Source: an uncultured Bacteroidales bacterium (GTDB lineage Bacteria; Bacteroidota; Bacteroidia; Bacteroidales; Bacteroidaceae). Taken from it: 64,000 nucleotides of DNA. Below, one piece after another: positions 20,941-30,061 of this stretch. Under the pieces are notes generated by a model, which saw only the letters and a list, made by a program, of their open reading frames with translations, was not told where the DNA came from and did not search any database. The first letter of the stretch is position 1, and each line of letters begins with the position of its first letter. The translations under genes and the position numbers were made by a program. Location: the NCBI GenBank assembly GCA_902798425.1, contig CADBWR010000010.1:18108-82107 (forward strand). The letters are read 5' to 3'.

Positions 20941-21099
20941 CTATCTGAAGTTGTAATAATAAATAGCCACACCTATTGCTACAAGTATCAATGTGACAAT
21001 AGTCTTGACCAGACAAGAGGCTACGCGTTTCACTACTAACACTCCAATGATAATAAGCGCCAGCAATGCCAGATAGTAGGAAAAATTACCTGTAATCAT
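20941..21099 (-). CDS. Small membrane protein (52 aa) coupled to the RluA-like gene
   Basis: A 52-codon minus-strand ORF whose ATG overlaps the TGA of the upstream pseudouridine synthase gene (ATGA), so translation is probably coupled. It has two hydrophobic stretches, about residues 8-23 (YYLALLALIIIGVLVV) and 32-50 (KTIVTLILVAIGVAIYYY), separated by KRVASCL, and ends after NFR. No family is recognised. Alternatives: a chance ORF is unlikely because the overlap and the hydrophobic pattern coincide. Confidence 0.72.
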   Translation of the reverse strand: MITGNFSYYLALLALIIIGVLVVKRVASCLVKTIVTLILVAIGVAIYYYNFR

Positions 21100-21986
21100 T
21101 TGAATAAGTGCTTAAAGGTTGCAGGTATCGTCGTCTCAAACTCCATCGGTTGGTGTGTCCAAGGATGCTCGAAGCACAACAACCATGCATGCAGACACAG
21201 TCGATGCAGCGGATCGTCGCCATTGCCATATTTCACGTCACCACAGACGGGATGTCCCATATCTGCTGCATGCACACGAATCTGGTTCTTTCGACCCGTC
21301 TCCAGCTTAAACTCTACCAGCGAATGTTCTGTAGTGCGGTCCAAAACGTGGAAATGTGTGATGGCCAGCTTACCACCATTGTCCACGGGTGAAGAGTAAG
21401 TCACGTAGGCTTTGTTATCCTTCAACCAATTTTCAATAGTGCCATCTTCTTGTTCCATCTCACCGGAGAGTACAGCAACGTATCGGCGGTCGTAGACTAT
21501 CTGATGCCAGTTGTGCTCCAGCACCTGCTCTGTCTCCATATCCTTAGCATAGACCATCAGTCCACTGGTATCACGATCCAACCTGTGCACAACATGTGCC
21601 GTACACTTCTGGCGCGACTTCTTGAAATAATCATCCAGCACAGTTTTCACATTCAGCGACGAGTGTCCACCAGCCATAGAAAGAATGCCTGGCTGCTTCT
21701 CGATGACAATGAGCCAACGGTCCTCATAGACTATCTTCACATAGCGGCTCTTAAAAGTCTGCTGGTTGCGCTTCGTCTTAGAAACTGCCACCTTCATACC
21801 GGGCTGTAGCAAGTAGTCAAACTGTGTCACCGTCTTTCCATTCACCTTGACACCCTGACCTTGCAGCGTCAGTTTTATCTTGTTGCGGCTCTGTTTCACA
21901 TTGGTCAGCAGGAACTCCAGCAAAGGCTGCTCATCCGTTACTTGAAAGTGGTCGTATTCCCCCTGTGTGTTTGTACTATATCTCAT
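21096..21986 (-). CDS. RluA-family pseudouridine synthase
   Basis: 296-aa enzyme that converts uridine to pseudouridine in rRNA or tRNA. An S4-like RNA-binding domain occupies about residues 15-75 (QPLLEFLLTN... VNGKTVTQFDYLLQPG), followed by the catalytic domain with VHRLDRDTSGLMVYAK, whose Asp in DRDTSG is the catalytic residue, and with LETGRKNQIRVHAADMGHPVCGDVKYG. It is most like RluC/RluD; the target site cannot be assigned. It leads a two-gene unit with the 52-aa membrane protein. Confidence 0.94.
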   Translation of the reverse strand: MRYSTNTQGEYDHFQVTDEQPLLEFLLTNVKQSRNKIKLTLQGQGVKVNGKTVTQFDYLLQPGMKVAVSKTKRNQQTFKSRYVKIVYEDRWLIVIEKQPGILSMAGGHSSLNVKTVLDDYFKKSRQKCTAHVVHRLDRDTSGLMVYAKDMETEQVLEHNWHQIVYDRRYVAVLSGEMEQEDGTIENWLKDNKAYVTYSSPVDNGGKLAITHFHVLDRTTEHSLVEFKLETGRKNQIRVHAADMGHPVCGDVKYGNGDDPLHRLCLHAWLLCFEHPWTHQPMEFETTIPATFKHLFK

Positions 21987-22001
21987 CTACCTTTATCGAA
22001 T

Positions 22002-22757
22002 TTACTTTCTAACTATAACACTGCCACTGGCTTGATGGGTTGCAAGTATCAACACTTCAGCTATCTGCACGTGCTCAGGAGCATTGGCAGCATAAACTGC
22101 TGTATCTGCAATATCGTCACCTGTCAATGGTTTAATGCCCGTATAAAGTTTGGCGGCACGCTCGGTATCACCATGGAAGCGAATGTTGCTGAAATTCGTC
22201 TCAACCAGTCCAGGTTTTAGATTGGTTACGCGGATAGCCGTGTTGGCAACATCAATGCGAAGGCCATCTGTCAGCGCTTTTACGGCAGCCTTGGTGGCAC
22301 AATAGACATTACCGCCTGCATAGGCAGCATCGCCCGCTACTGAACCGATATTGATGATGTGCCCCCTATTGCGCTCCACCATACCTGGCACCACCAGACG
22401 AGTCATCGTCAGCAGACCTTTTATGTTCGTATCTACCATCACATCCCAATCGTCCAAGTTACCCTCATATTCGGGTTCCAAGCCCAGTGCCAGACCAGCA
22501 TTGTTCACCAGTACGTCAATAGCTTTCCATTCTGCAGGCAGTTCGTCAAGGGCTTTCTTCGCTGCGTTGCGGTCTCTCACGTCAAAGGCCAGCGTCTTTA
22601 CCTGTGTGCCTTTCTCTGTCAGTTCATTACTAATCTCAGCCAGTCGCTGTTCATTACGTCCTGTCAAAATCAACTGATCGCCATTCTCGGCAAATTTTCT
22701 GGCGCAACCCAGTCCTATACCGCTTGTTGCACCTGTTATCAATACTATCTTTTTCAT
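22002..22757 (-). CDS. Short-chain dehydrogenase/reductase (YdfG-like)
   Basis: NAD(P)-dependent Rossmann enzyme; from the ATG at 22,757 it is 251 aa, the length of YdfG-type 3-hydroxy acid/serine dehydrogenases. Motifs: GATSGIGLG at the N-terminus, NNAGLALG, catalytic Ser in NIGSVAGDAAYAG and YCATK for the catalytic Tyr and Lys. An ATG at 22,784 would add nine residues, only 7 bp after the upstream gene; the internal start gives the normal family N-terminus (MKKIVLITGA). It follows the aldo/keto reductase gene closely. Confidence 0.9.
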   Translation of the reverse strand: MKKIVLITGATSGIGLGCARKFAENGDQLILTGRNEQRLAEISNELTEKGTQVKTLAFDVRDRNAAKKALDELPAEWKAIDVLVNNAGLALGLEPEYEGNLDDWDVMVDTNIKGLLTMTRLVVPGMVERNRGHIINIGSVAGDAAYAGGNVYCATKAAVKALTDGLRIDVANTAIRVTNLKPGLVETNFSNIRFHGDTERAAKLYTGIKPLTGDDIADTAVYAANAPEHVQIAEVLILATHQASGSVIVRK

Positions 22758-22791
22758 TTTATCTTTATTGTATCTTTTCTGCATTATTCTC

Positions 22792-24150
22792 CTAACGGTT
22801 GCTTAACAACTCCACGATACGAGCCATTTGGTTGGGGATGCGAATCTGCTGAGGGCACTTGGGCAGACACTCCTCACAATCAGCACAACTTCTGGCCCAC
22901 GACTCAACCTTAGGCAATGCCTCGCGCAATCCGTCAGCAAACTGTTTCTTACGTGCAGCATATTCAGCCGACGACTTGTCCGGCAATGGCAGAATATGAC
23001 TGTTTACAGCATCATTGTAATAGGCGAAGTTGCCAGGAATATCCACATCGTATGGACACGGCATACAATAAGCACATGTCGTACAGGGTATCGTCGGATA
23101 GCCAGACATCTGGTCAGCAATGTTGGCCAAAAGCGTTTTTTCTGCCTCAGTACACGCCTCCAAAGGTGAGAATGTCTCGATGTTCTCCTTCAAGTGATCC
23201 ATACGATTCATACCACTCAACGTCGTCAGAATGTTCGGATACGAGCCCACCCATCTGAATGCCCAACGTACGGTACTATCATCGGGGCGTATCTCTTGCA
23301 ACTGTTTTACCAGTTCCTTTGCCATACGCCCGAAGGCGCCACCTCTTAACGGCTCCATGATGACACATTGAACGCCTGTCTTCTCACATTTACTATAGAG
23401 ATACTCTGCATCAGCATCCTTCTTCCACCCGCTGCCCATCGACGCATGGCGCCAATCGAGGAAGTTCATCTGTATCTGACAGAAGTCCCAACGATACTCA
23501 TCCTGATGGTCAAGCAGGAAGTCAAAGGGGCGCACATCTCCATGATAAGAGAAACCGAGGTGCTTAATACGGCCAGCCTCACGCTCTTTCAGTAGGAAGT
23601 CAAGCAATCCATTGTTCAGGAAACGTCCTTTCAACGCGTCCATTCCTCCTCCACCGATGCTATGCAACAGGTAATAGTCTATATGGTCTACCTTCAAACG
23701 CTCGAAAGACTGCTCGTACATGCGTTTCGACTCACTAAAGCTCCACAGATTCTGTCGCTGGTTAGACATCTTCGTGGCCACATAGAATTTCTCTCTCGGA
23801 TGTCGTGCAAGTGCATTACCCGTCAGCACCTCCGACTGTCCACCCATATACATCGGGGCAGTATCGAAGTAATTCACTCCATGTTCTATGGCGTAGTCAA
23901 CCATTGCGTTAACCTCATCCTGGTTGTTAGGCAGTCGCATCATGCCAAAGCCCAGCAGCGAAATCTGTTCTCCGGAGCCATGCTGTACACGATATGTCAT
24001 GCGGTTGGGGACCACCTCCTTCTTATCGTCGTTTGCCAGCATGCGAAAAGGCTCCAAAACACTGAGTGCCACTGCTAAACCTGCACCGAGTCCCAGGCGA
24101 CGGAGGAAGTCTCTGCGAGTCATTCCGTTCTCATTTGTTTCTTTCTTCAT
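22792..24150 (-). CDS. Tat-exported aldo/keto reductase with C-terminal 4Fe-4S domain
   Basis: 452-aa protein. The N-terminus has a twin-arginine signal (TRRDFLRRLGLGAG, then a hydrophobic stretch), which implies folded export with cofactor. The aldo/keto reductase barrel follows (GFGMMRLP, YFDTAPMYMGGQSE, YYLLHSIGG). Two cysteine clusters at the C-terminus, about residue 355 (CTTCAYCMPCP) and 418 (CADCEECLPKCP), match the ferredoxin-like extension known in this AKR subgroup. Substrate unknown; the export signal argues for an envelope redox role. Confidence 0.91.
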   Translation of the reverse strand: MKKETNENGMTRRDFLRRLGLGAGLAVALSVLEPFRMLANDDKKEVVPNRMTYRVQHGSGEQISLLGFGMMRLPNNQDEVNAMVDYAIEHGVNYFDTAPMYMGGQSEVLTGNALARHPREKFYVATKMSNQRQNLWSFSESKRMYEQSFERLKVDHIDYYLLHSIGGGGMDALKGRFLNNGLLDFLLKEREAGRIKHLGFSYHGDVRPFDFLLDHQDEYRWDFCQIQMNFLDWRHASMGSGWKKDADAEYLYSKCEKTGVQCVIMEPLRGGAFGRMAKELVKQLQEIRPDDSTVRWAFRWVGSYPNILTTLSGMNRMDHLKENIETFSPLEACTEAEKTLLANIADQMSGYPTIPCTTCAYCMPCPYDVDIPGNFAYYNDAVNSHILPLPDKSSAEYAARKKQFADGLREALPKVESWARSCADCEECLPKCPQQIRIPNQMARIVELLSNR

Positions 24151-24240
24151 AAAGCGTTAAGTTGTTAGTTTCTTCCCTTGGTTTATCAAATGCAAATATA
24201 ATGATATTTCCTGGAATATGCAAGTTTTTATCTTGATATT

Positions 24241-25410
24241 TCAGTGTTTCATGGTATGCAAGGGCCACGTGACTTGACGGTAGAGGCGGTAGCTGTCAAG
24301 TAGCTGACGACGGGGACGGGCTTCGATATTGGGGAAACGCTCACCGCGGACGGTAAAATGATAACGAGACTCATTGCCCTGATAGTCGCGCAGGACATAG
24401 GTGAGATGGTAGGGGCGCTCTTCGGAAAAGCAGACAACACCTTGTTCAAAGTTTGTATGAAGGATGGGCAGACGCATACCAGGTTCACGGAACGACTTCA
24501 TATACCAGATGCGCGTGCGGCGCCAGTGTTCATAGTCGCCCCAGTTATTCACCTCCAATTGGCAGGAAACGGGAATACTGTCAACATCGCTGTGGAAGAC
24601 TTCGCATCCATCGACTAACAGTTGGGTGTAGCGCACACCATAATGGTTGTAGGTGGCTTCTGAGTAGTCGTCGGCCCAGAGAGCAAAACCTACCCTGCCC
24701 CATGCGGTAAATTCACGTTGAACATTGAAAGTAAAGCGCTGAACCTTCGTATCGCCTGCTCCAAAGCCAAAGGACTGCTTGCTGAAACCGCCATTGAAGA
24801 CTCCTTCGCCGTCCATAGGATATGCCATAAAAGAGTGAGCCTGCGGAGCCACCGTATCAGCAATGATGTTAGCCAACTTGATCATAGGGTCGCGCAACAC
24901 CCATGTCTCGGTGTCATGCAGTTCCAGATGCAGATGCGGACCAGTGGAATGACCGGTGTTGCCACTAATAGCAATATGATCGCCCGACTTCACGGGAAAC
25001 TTCTCGGGAGGGAAAACATACGACAGCGTATCTTTAGGTCCTGTACGATGAAGTTCGTTCTCATACTGTTCAGCAAAACGCTTCAGATGGCAGTAAACGC
25101 TGGTGAAACCATCGGGATGGGTGACATAGATGGCATTGCCGAAGCCGTACAAATTGACCGTCAACCTGCTGACATAGCCATCAGCAATGGAAAAGATATC
25201 CTTGCCCTCTACATTGCCCGTTTTGACATCCAAACCACCATGGAAATGAAACGGACGGGGTTCACCAAAATTACCCGCCAGCGTAATATCGTAGTCTACA
25301 GGGGAAGCGTAAACGATTGGCTCTTGACTATTAGTCGCCGGCTCACCATCGCCGCACGATACCAATAGCCAAAAGCCAATAATTAAAAGCCAAGAGTCAA
25401 ATCTTAGCAT
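24241..25410 (-). CDS. M23-family peptidase (LytM-like), lipoprotein
   Basis: 389-aa protein beginning with a short lipoprotein signal (hydrophobic LLIIGFWLLVSC, Cys at about 19). The LytM zinc endopeptidase core shows HFHGGLDVK near residue 53 and STGPHLHLELHD near 150-162, supplying the H-x(n)-D and HxH zinc ligands. Such enzymes cut peptidoglycan cross-bridges in the periplasm or scaffold division proteins. The C-terminal 200 residues are not assigned. Its start overlaps the nadC stop by 7 bp. Confidence 0.9.
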   Translation of the reverse strand: MLRFDSWLLIIGFWLLVSCGDGEPATNSQEPIVYASPVDYDITLAGNFGEPRPFHFHGGLDVKTGNVEGKDIFSIADGYVSRLTVNLYGFGNAIYVTHPDGFTSVYCHLKRFAEQYENELHRTGPKDTLSYVFPPEKFPVKSGDHIAISGNTGHSTGPHLHLELHDTETWVLRDPMIKLANIIADTVAPQAHSFMAYPMDGEGVFNGGFSKQSFGFGAGDTKVQRFTFNVQREFTAWGRVGFALWADDYSEATYNHYGVRYTQLLVDGCEVFHSDVDSIPVSCQLEVNNWGDYEHWRRTRIWYMKSFREPGMRLPILHTNFEQGVVCFSEERPYHLTYVLRDYQGNESRYHFTVRGERFPNIEARPRRQLLDSYRLYRQVTWPLHTMKH

Positions 25411-26285
25411 GCTTTAAACGACATATCAAGACCCTTCACTGAATGTGTCAAGGCACCCACAGAAATAAAGTCGACACCTTGTTCAGCATAGTCACGGATG
25501 GTGTCGAAGGTGATACCACCCGACGACTCTGTCTCGTAGCGTCCACCAATGATGTCGACAGCCTTCTTCGTATCGGCTACGGAAAAGTTGTCGAGCATGA
25601 TACGGTCTACGCCACCATGATCGAGCACCTGCTGCAACTCATCAAAGGAGCGCACCTCAATCTCAATCTTCAAGTCAAGGTTCTTCTCCTTCAAATAAGC
25701 ATGACAGCGGTCGATAGCGTTGACAATACCACCGGCAAAGTCGACGTGGTTATCCTTCAGTAGAATCATGTCGAAGAGTCCTATACGGTGATTGCAACCA
25801 CCGCCAATCTTCACAGCCTGCTTCTCCAGCATACGCATACCCGGTGTTGTCTTACGGGTGTCGAGCACACGGGTCTTGGTGCCCTTCAAGTGCTGTACAT
25901 ACTTATCGGTCATGGTTGCAATGCCACTCATGCGCTGCATGATGTTGAGCATGAGGCGCTCCGTCTGCAGCAGCGAGCGCACACGCCCCGTGACGACCAT
26001 GGCGATGTCGCCCTTCTTGACACGCGTGCCATCCTGCATCAGCACCTCCACCTGCATGGTGGGGTCAAAACGATGGAACACCTCCTTGGCTACCTCTACA
26101 CCTGCCAAAATGCCGTCTTCCTTGATGAGCAGATGCGACTTGCCCATCGCATCCTCAGGAATACAGCACAGGGTGGTGTGGTCGCCATCACCAATATCTT
26201 CTGCAAAAGAAAGGTCAATCAGCCTGTCTACGAGTTCCTTGACGTCCATGTCGTAGTTGGGTCTGTAGAAATCAATACTTAACAT
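25404..26285 (-). CDS. nadC: Nicotinate-nucleotide pyrophosphorylase (carboxylating)
   Basis: Quinolinate phosphoribosyltransferase of de novo NAD synthesis, 293 aa from the ATG at 26,285, which has an AGAAAGAG stretch just upstream. A longer ORF with 23 extra residues is open but those are unlike the family. Landmarks: AEDIGDGDHTT, LNIMQRMSGIAT, DTRKTTPGMR, KIGGGCNHRIGLFDMILLKDNH, and SSGGITFDTIRDYAEQGVDFIS. It lies 10 bp after cstA and overlaps the M23 peptidase gene. nadA and nadB are not in the window. Confidence 0.95.
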   Translation of the reverse strand: MLSIDFYRPNYDMDVKELVDRLIDLSFAEDIGDGDHTTLCCIPEDAMGKSHLLIKEDGILAGVEVAKEVFHRFDPTMQVEVLMQDGTRVKKGDIAMVVTGRVRSLLQTERLMLNIMQRMSGIATMTDKYVQHLKGTKTRVLDTRKTTPGMRMLEKQAVKIGGGCNHRIGLFDMILLKDNHVDFAGGIVNAIDRCHAYLKEKNLDLKIEIEVRSFDELQQVLDHGGVDRIMLDNFSVADTKKAVDIIGGRYETESSGGITFDTIRDYAEQGVDFISVGALTHSVKGLDMSFKAC

Positions 26286-26295
26286 AAGCTCTTTC

Positions 26296-27762
26296 TTATT
26301 TTCGTGATTGTTGATACTTGCGATACCAGAGGCAGAACCAGATGAGCGATACAACCGCCGTGACGGCTGCGATAATCAGCGCATACTGCAGGGCGAGACT
26401 GAATATCTGCTCGCTCAGCAGGAACGTGGTGCAGACTATCGTCATAAAGACGGCGGGAATCAGCGTAATCAGGAATTGCTTCTTCTGGCGAACCAGATAA
26501 ACGGTGACAGCCCACAGCATAAAGACGGAGAGCGTCTGATTGCTCCAGCCAAACCAGCTCCAGAGTTTGCCAAAGCCCTCCTTGTCGGACATCTGCCAAA
26601 TGAGCAGGGCGATAACAGCTGCAAAAAGCGGAATGCATATGTACAGGCGCTTACGGATAGATTTCTGTTCCAACTTCAAAAAGTCAGCAATAATCAGGCG
26701 GCATGAGCGCAAGGCTGTATCGCCACTGGTGATTGGCGCAGCAACAACGCCCAGCAGCGCCAGAATACCACCAAACATGCCCAACCAGTCGTTACAGATG
26801 ATGTTGACAATAGAGGGGGCATCCTTTACGGCACCCTGTGCACCGGCTATCAGCTGATAGCCTGGTGTGGGGGCGTTGTAAAAGAAATACATGGCAACCG
26901 TTGCCCAAATCAGCGCAACGATACCCTCGGTAATCATAGCCCCATAGAAAATGGGGCGACCCATCTTCTCACTCTTCAGACAGCGAGCCATCAGCGGACT
27001 CTGCGTGGCATGGAAACCACTGATAGCTCCGCAGGCAATGGTGATAAACAGGCATGGGAAGATATTCTTCGGCGTCAAGGCCTCTGTGCTCAATCCCTCC
27101 CAAATCTCAGGGATTGAGGGCCATTTCACGAATAGCATCACCGTAAGAGCTGCGGCCATAAAGAGCAGCGAGAAGGCAAACAAGGGATATATCTTGCCGA
27201 TAATCTTGTCGATAGGCAGCATCGTAGCGATAATGTAGTAGACAAAGATAACAACAATCCAGAAAGTGTACTGTCCCGCACTCTTCACAACGGCAACGGG
27301 TTCCCACATATCACCAAGAATCTTGGCAGGACTGAATACGAACACCGCGCCTACCATCATGAGCAGGAAGACCGTAAACACCAGCATCACCTGCTTAGTG
27401 GTATTCCCCAGATAACTGCCGATAATCTCTGGCTGGTTAGCACCATCATGGCGCATAGACAGCATACCTGAGAAATAATCGTGAACTGAACCGGCAAAGA
27501 TACAGCCCAGCACAATCCAGAGATAGGCCGCTGGACCAAACATCGCACCCATAATGGCACCGAAGATAGGACCTGTACCCGCAATGTTCAGAAACTGAAT
27601 CATAAAGATCTTCCATGAAGGAAGTACCATAAAGTCTACACCGTCGGCCTTAGCCACTGCAGGCGTCACACGGTTGTCAGGTCCGAAGACCCGCTCGATG
27701 AAGCGTCCGTAAAGCGCGTAACCTAACACAAGAGCCACCAGGCTCAGCAGGAAAGTAATCAT
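26296..27762 (-). CDS. cstA: CstA-type carbon starvation / pyruvate transporter
   Basis: Multi-helix inner-membrane protein of 488 aa, shorter than the about 700-aa E. coli CstA, as for the compact form in Bacteroidota. CstA hallmarks: GYALYGRFIE at the start, FLNIAGTGPIFGAIMGAMFGP, GSVHDYFSGMLSMRHDG and SGFHATQSPLMARC. CstA proteins take up peptides and pyruvate. It opens the minus-strand unit cstA-nadC-M23 peptidase and is divergent from the GHL10 gene. Confidence 0.92.
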   Translation of the reverse strand: MITFLLSLVALVLGYALYGRFIERVFGPDNRVTPAVAKADGVDFMVLPSWKIFMIQFLNIAGTGPIFGAIMGAMFGPAAYLWIVLGCIFAGSVHDYFSGMLSMRHDGANQPEIIGSYLGNTTKQVMLVFTVFLLMMVGAVFVFSPAKILGDMWEPVAVVKSAGQYTFWIVVIFVYYIIATMLPIDKIIGKIYPLFAFSLLFMAAALTVMLFVKWPSIPEIWEGLSTEALTPKNIFPCLFITIACGAISGFHATQSPLMARCLKSEKMGRPIFYGAMITEGIVALIWATVAMYFFYNAPTPGYQLIAGAQGAVKDAPSIVNIICNDWLGMFGGILALLGVVAAPITSGDTALRSCRLIIADFLKLEQKSIRKRLYICIPLFAAVIALLIWQMSDKEGFGKLWSWFGWSNQTLSVFMLWAVTVYLVRQKKQFLITLIPAVFMTIVCTTFLLSEQIFSLALQYALIIAAVTAVVSLIWFCLWYRKYQQSRK

Positions 27763-27791
27763 AAATTTGCTATTTTTTTAAAAACTTTCGG

Positions 27792-27829
27792 CAAAGGTAA
27801 GAAAAAGTTTAGATAAATTCGTAACTTTG
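27792..27829. promoter_or_regulatory. Closely spaced divergent promoters (cstA left, GHL10 right)
   Basis: On the minus strand TACCTTTG reads from 27,799 to 27,792, 30 bp before the cstA start. On the plus strand TAACTTTG lies at 27,822-27,829, 19 bp before the GHL10 start codon. The two -7 boxes are 22 bp apart, so the polymerases would compete for overlapping DNA. Confidence 0.75.
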
Positions 27830-27847
27830 CAGGCAAAAAGTTGAAAA

Positions 27848-29479
27848 TTGAAACAATTTCTTTACATATTTCTTCTATTCTGTGCTCTTTCTGTCACCGC
27901 ACAGCCCAAATATGAAGTTCGTGCCGTCTGGTTGACAACGTTAGGTGGACTGGACTGGCCTAAGAGTTATGCGCACGATGGCATGGGCATACTGAAGCAG
28001 CAGGAAGACCTCTGCAACATGCTGGACCAGTTGCAGGCAATCAACGTTAATACGGTACTCTTTCAAACCCGTGTGAGAGCAACCACCGCCTACCCTTCTG
28101 AACTGGAACCATGGGAAGGTAGTCTATCGGGAGTGCCTGGCAAGACGCCTGGTTGGGACCCGCTGCAGTTTGTCATTGACGAGTGCCATCGCAGAGGTAT
28201 GGAACTGCATGCCTGGGTGGTTGCCATCCCAATAGGTAAGTGGAACACTATTGGCTGCAAAACAATGCGTAAGTGGTATCCGTCGCTGGTGAAACGTATC
28301 GGTGACGAGGGCTACATGAATCCTGAGGCCTACGGAACGGCAGACTATATCGCCAACATTTGCGAAGAGATTACTACACGCTACGACATTGACGGCATAC
28401 ACCTGGACTACATCCGTTATCCAGAGACATGGCGTGGCAAGATGAACAGAGAGAACATAACCCGTATTGTTCGCAGTGTTAATCAACGTGTGAAGCGCCA
28501 CAAACCGTGGGTCAAGATGAGTTGTTCACCTATTGGAAAGTCGGGCAACCTGTCTCGTTACCGCTCTGGAGGCTGGGACGCTTACAACCGCGTAGCGCAA
28601 GACGCACAGGGATGGCTGCGTGATGGACTAATGGACCAGTTGTACCCGATGATGTACTTCAAGGAAAACAACTTCTACCCTTTCGCCATTGACTGGCAGG
28701 AGCAGAGCAACGGACGCACCATCGTGTCTGGACTGGGCACCTATATGCTACACCCACAGGAACGTAACTGGCCATTGACAGAGATAAAGCGCCAGCTGAG
28801 CGTGACACGACAGTTAGGTGTGGGACACTGCCATTTCCGTACCAAGTTTCTGTTGGACAATGTGAAGGGGGTCTATGAGTTGATGCGTCAGCACGACCAG
28901 CATCCATCTCTAATCCCACCAATGACGTGGGCACAGAGCACGGCGCCTACAGCCCCTACCCGTTTGAGTGTGGAGCACACCATAGGGGGTGACAACCTGA
29001 CATGGAGCGGCGCTATAGACCGCAGCGACGGCAACTACTTACTATATAATGTGTATGCATCGACAGATGAACTCGTAGACATTACACGTCCACAGAACCT
29101 CATAGCCATACGCAAGAAAGCAACGCAGCTAAGCATCCGTAGAAAGGCCGGCAAACCCTTGCTACACTACGCCGTGACCGCACTGGACCGCTATGGCAAC
29201 GAGAGCGAGCCCATCAGATGGGTGGAGAAATCGAAGCCCGCCATTGTCGTTACCACATTGTTGGCCAACAATGGTCGAACGCTGACCGTACCTCAACGCA
29301 ATCTCTTCGACGCTGACTTGCTGGTGGTAACCGACATGAAAGGACGCACGCTTCATACCTATACCAATCGTGAACAGATTAACATCAGCCGACTGCCTGA
29401 AGGTATGTATCAACTGAGGTCGCTGCATAAGAAAGGCTACACCCATAGGCTCGGGCTATTCAGCATCAAACGTAAATAA
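27848..29479 (+). CDS. Exported glycoside-hydrolase-like protein (GHL10/DUF187), with T9SS-like tail
   Basis: 543-aa protein from a TTG start at 27,848; an in-frame TGA lies 4 bp upstream and no ATG or GTG would keep the signal peptide (MKQFLYIFLLFCALSVTAQ). The GHL10 catalytic-type domain spans about residues 22-340 (EVRAVWLTTLGGLDWP, NTVLFQTRVRATTAYPSELEPW, DGIHLDYIRYP). A fibronectin-III-like segment follows (about 355-455), and the last 70 residues (DMKGRTLHTY, INISRLPEGMYQLRS) look like a type IX secretion sorting tail. The substrate is not known. Confidence 0.86.
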   Translation: MKQFLYIFLLFCALSVTAQPKYEVRAVWLTTLGGLDWPKSYAHDGMGILKQQEDLCNMLDQLQAINVNTVLFQTRVRATTAYPSELEPWEGSLSGVPGKTPGWDPLQFVIDECHRRGMELHAWVVAIPIGKWNTIGCKTMRKWYPSLVKRIGDEGYMNPEAYGTADYIANICEEITTRYDIDGIHLDYIRYPETWRGKMNRENITRIVRSVNQRVKRHKPWVKMSCSPIGKSGNLSRYRSGGWDAYNRVAQDAQGWLRDGLMDQLYPMMYFKENNFYPFAIDWQEQSNGRTIVSGLGTYMLHPQERNWPLTEIKRQLSVTRQLGVGHCHFRTKFLLDNVKGVYELMRQHDQHPSLIPPMTWAQSTAPTAPTRLSVEHTIGGDNLTWSGAIDRSDGNYLLYNVYASTDELVDITRPQNLIAIRKKATQLSIRRKAGKPLLHYAVTALDRYGNESEPIRWVEKSKPAIVVTTLLANNGRTLTVPQRNLFDADLLVVTDMKGRTLHTYTNREQINISRLPEGMYQLRSLHKKGYTHRLGLFSIKRK

Positions 29480-29488
29480 AGGCTGGAC

Positions 29489-30043
29489 ATGGAAAAGGTG
29501 ATACTGGGCATAGACCCTGGAACAAATATCATGGGATATGGCGTCATCAAAGTCGTAGACAACAAAGCGGAGATGGTGACAATGGGCGTTATCGACTTAC
29601 GTAAGTTTGGCGACGGATACTTGAAGTTGGGACATATCTTCGAGCGCGTGACAGGCATCATAGAGGGCTATCTGCCTGACGAGATGGCCATCGAGGCCCC
29701 CTTCCTGAACAAGAATGTGCAGACCACGCTGAAGCTGGGACGAGCACAAGGCACAGCTATCGCCGCGGCCATACAGCGAGGCGTACCCGTTCACGAGTAC
29801 GCGCCCATGAAAATCAAGATGGCCATAACGGGTAATGGTGCTGCTTCAAAGGAACAAGTGGCTGGTATGCTGCAACGCATGCTGAAATTCGACAAAGAGG
29901 CACTGGGCAAGTTTATGGATGCCACAGATGCGCTGGGTGCTGCCTACTGTCACTTCATGCAGATGAACCGTCCTGAGTCACAGGCTCACTATAAAGGATG
30001 GAAAGACTTTATAGTCAAGAACAAGGAAAGAGTGAAAAAATAG
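29489..30043 (+). CDS. ruvC: Holliday junction resolvase RuvC
   Basis: 184-aa endonuclease that cuts four-way junctions together with RuvAB. The first catalytic Asp is in GIDPGTNIMGYG, the acidic EAPFLNKNVQTTLKLGRAQG carries the second, and the pair near the C-terminus is in DATDALGAAYCH. It starts 9 bp after the GHL10 gene; the ABC ATPase gene follows after 18 bp. Confidence 0.96.
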   Translation: MEKVILGIDPGTNIMGYGVIKVVDNKAEMVTMGVIDLRKFGDGYLKLGHIFERVTGIIEGYLPDEMAIEAPFLNKNVQTTLKLGRAQGTAIAAAIQRGVPVHEYAPMKIKMAITGNGAASKEQVAGMLQRMLKFDKEALGKFMDATDALGAAYCHFMQMNRPESQAHYKGWKDFIVKNKERVKK

Positions 30044-30056
30044 TAAATCGTCAAAT
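30041..30056. repeat. 16-bp repeat TAGTAAATCGTCAAAT, copy 1
   Basis: Exact copy of the string at 31,875-31,890. This copy starts with the ruvC stop codon and precedes the ABC ATPase gene. Confidence 0.6.
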
Positions 30057-30061
30057 AGCAA

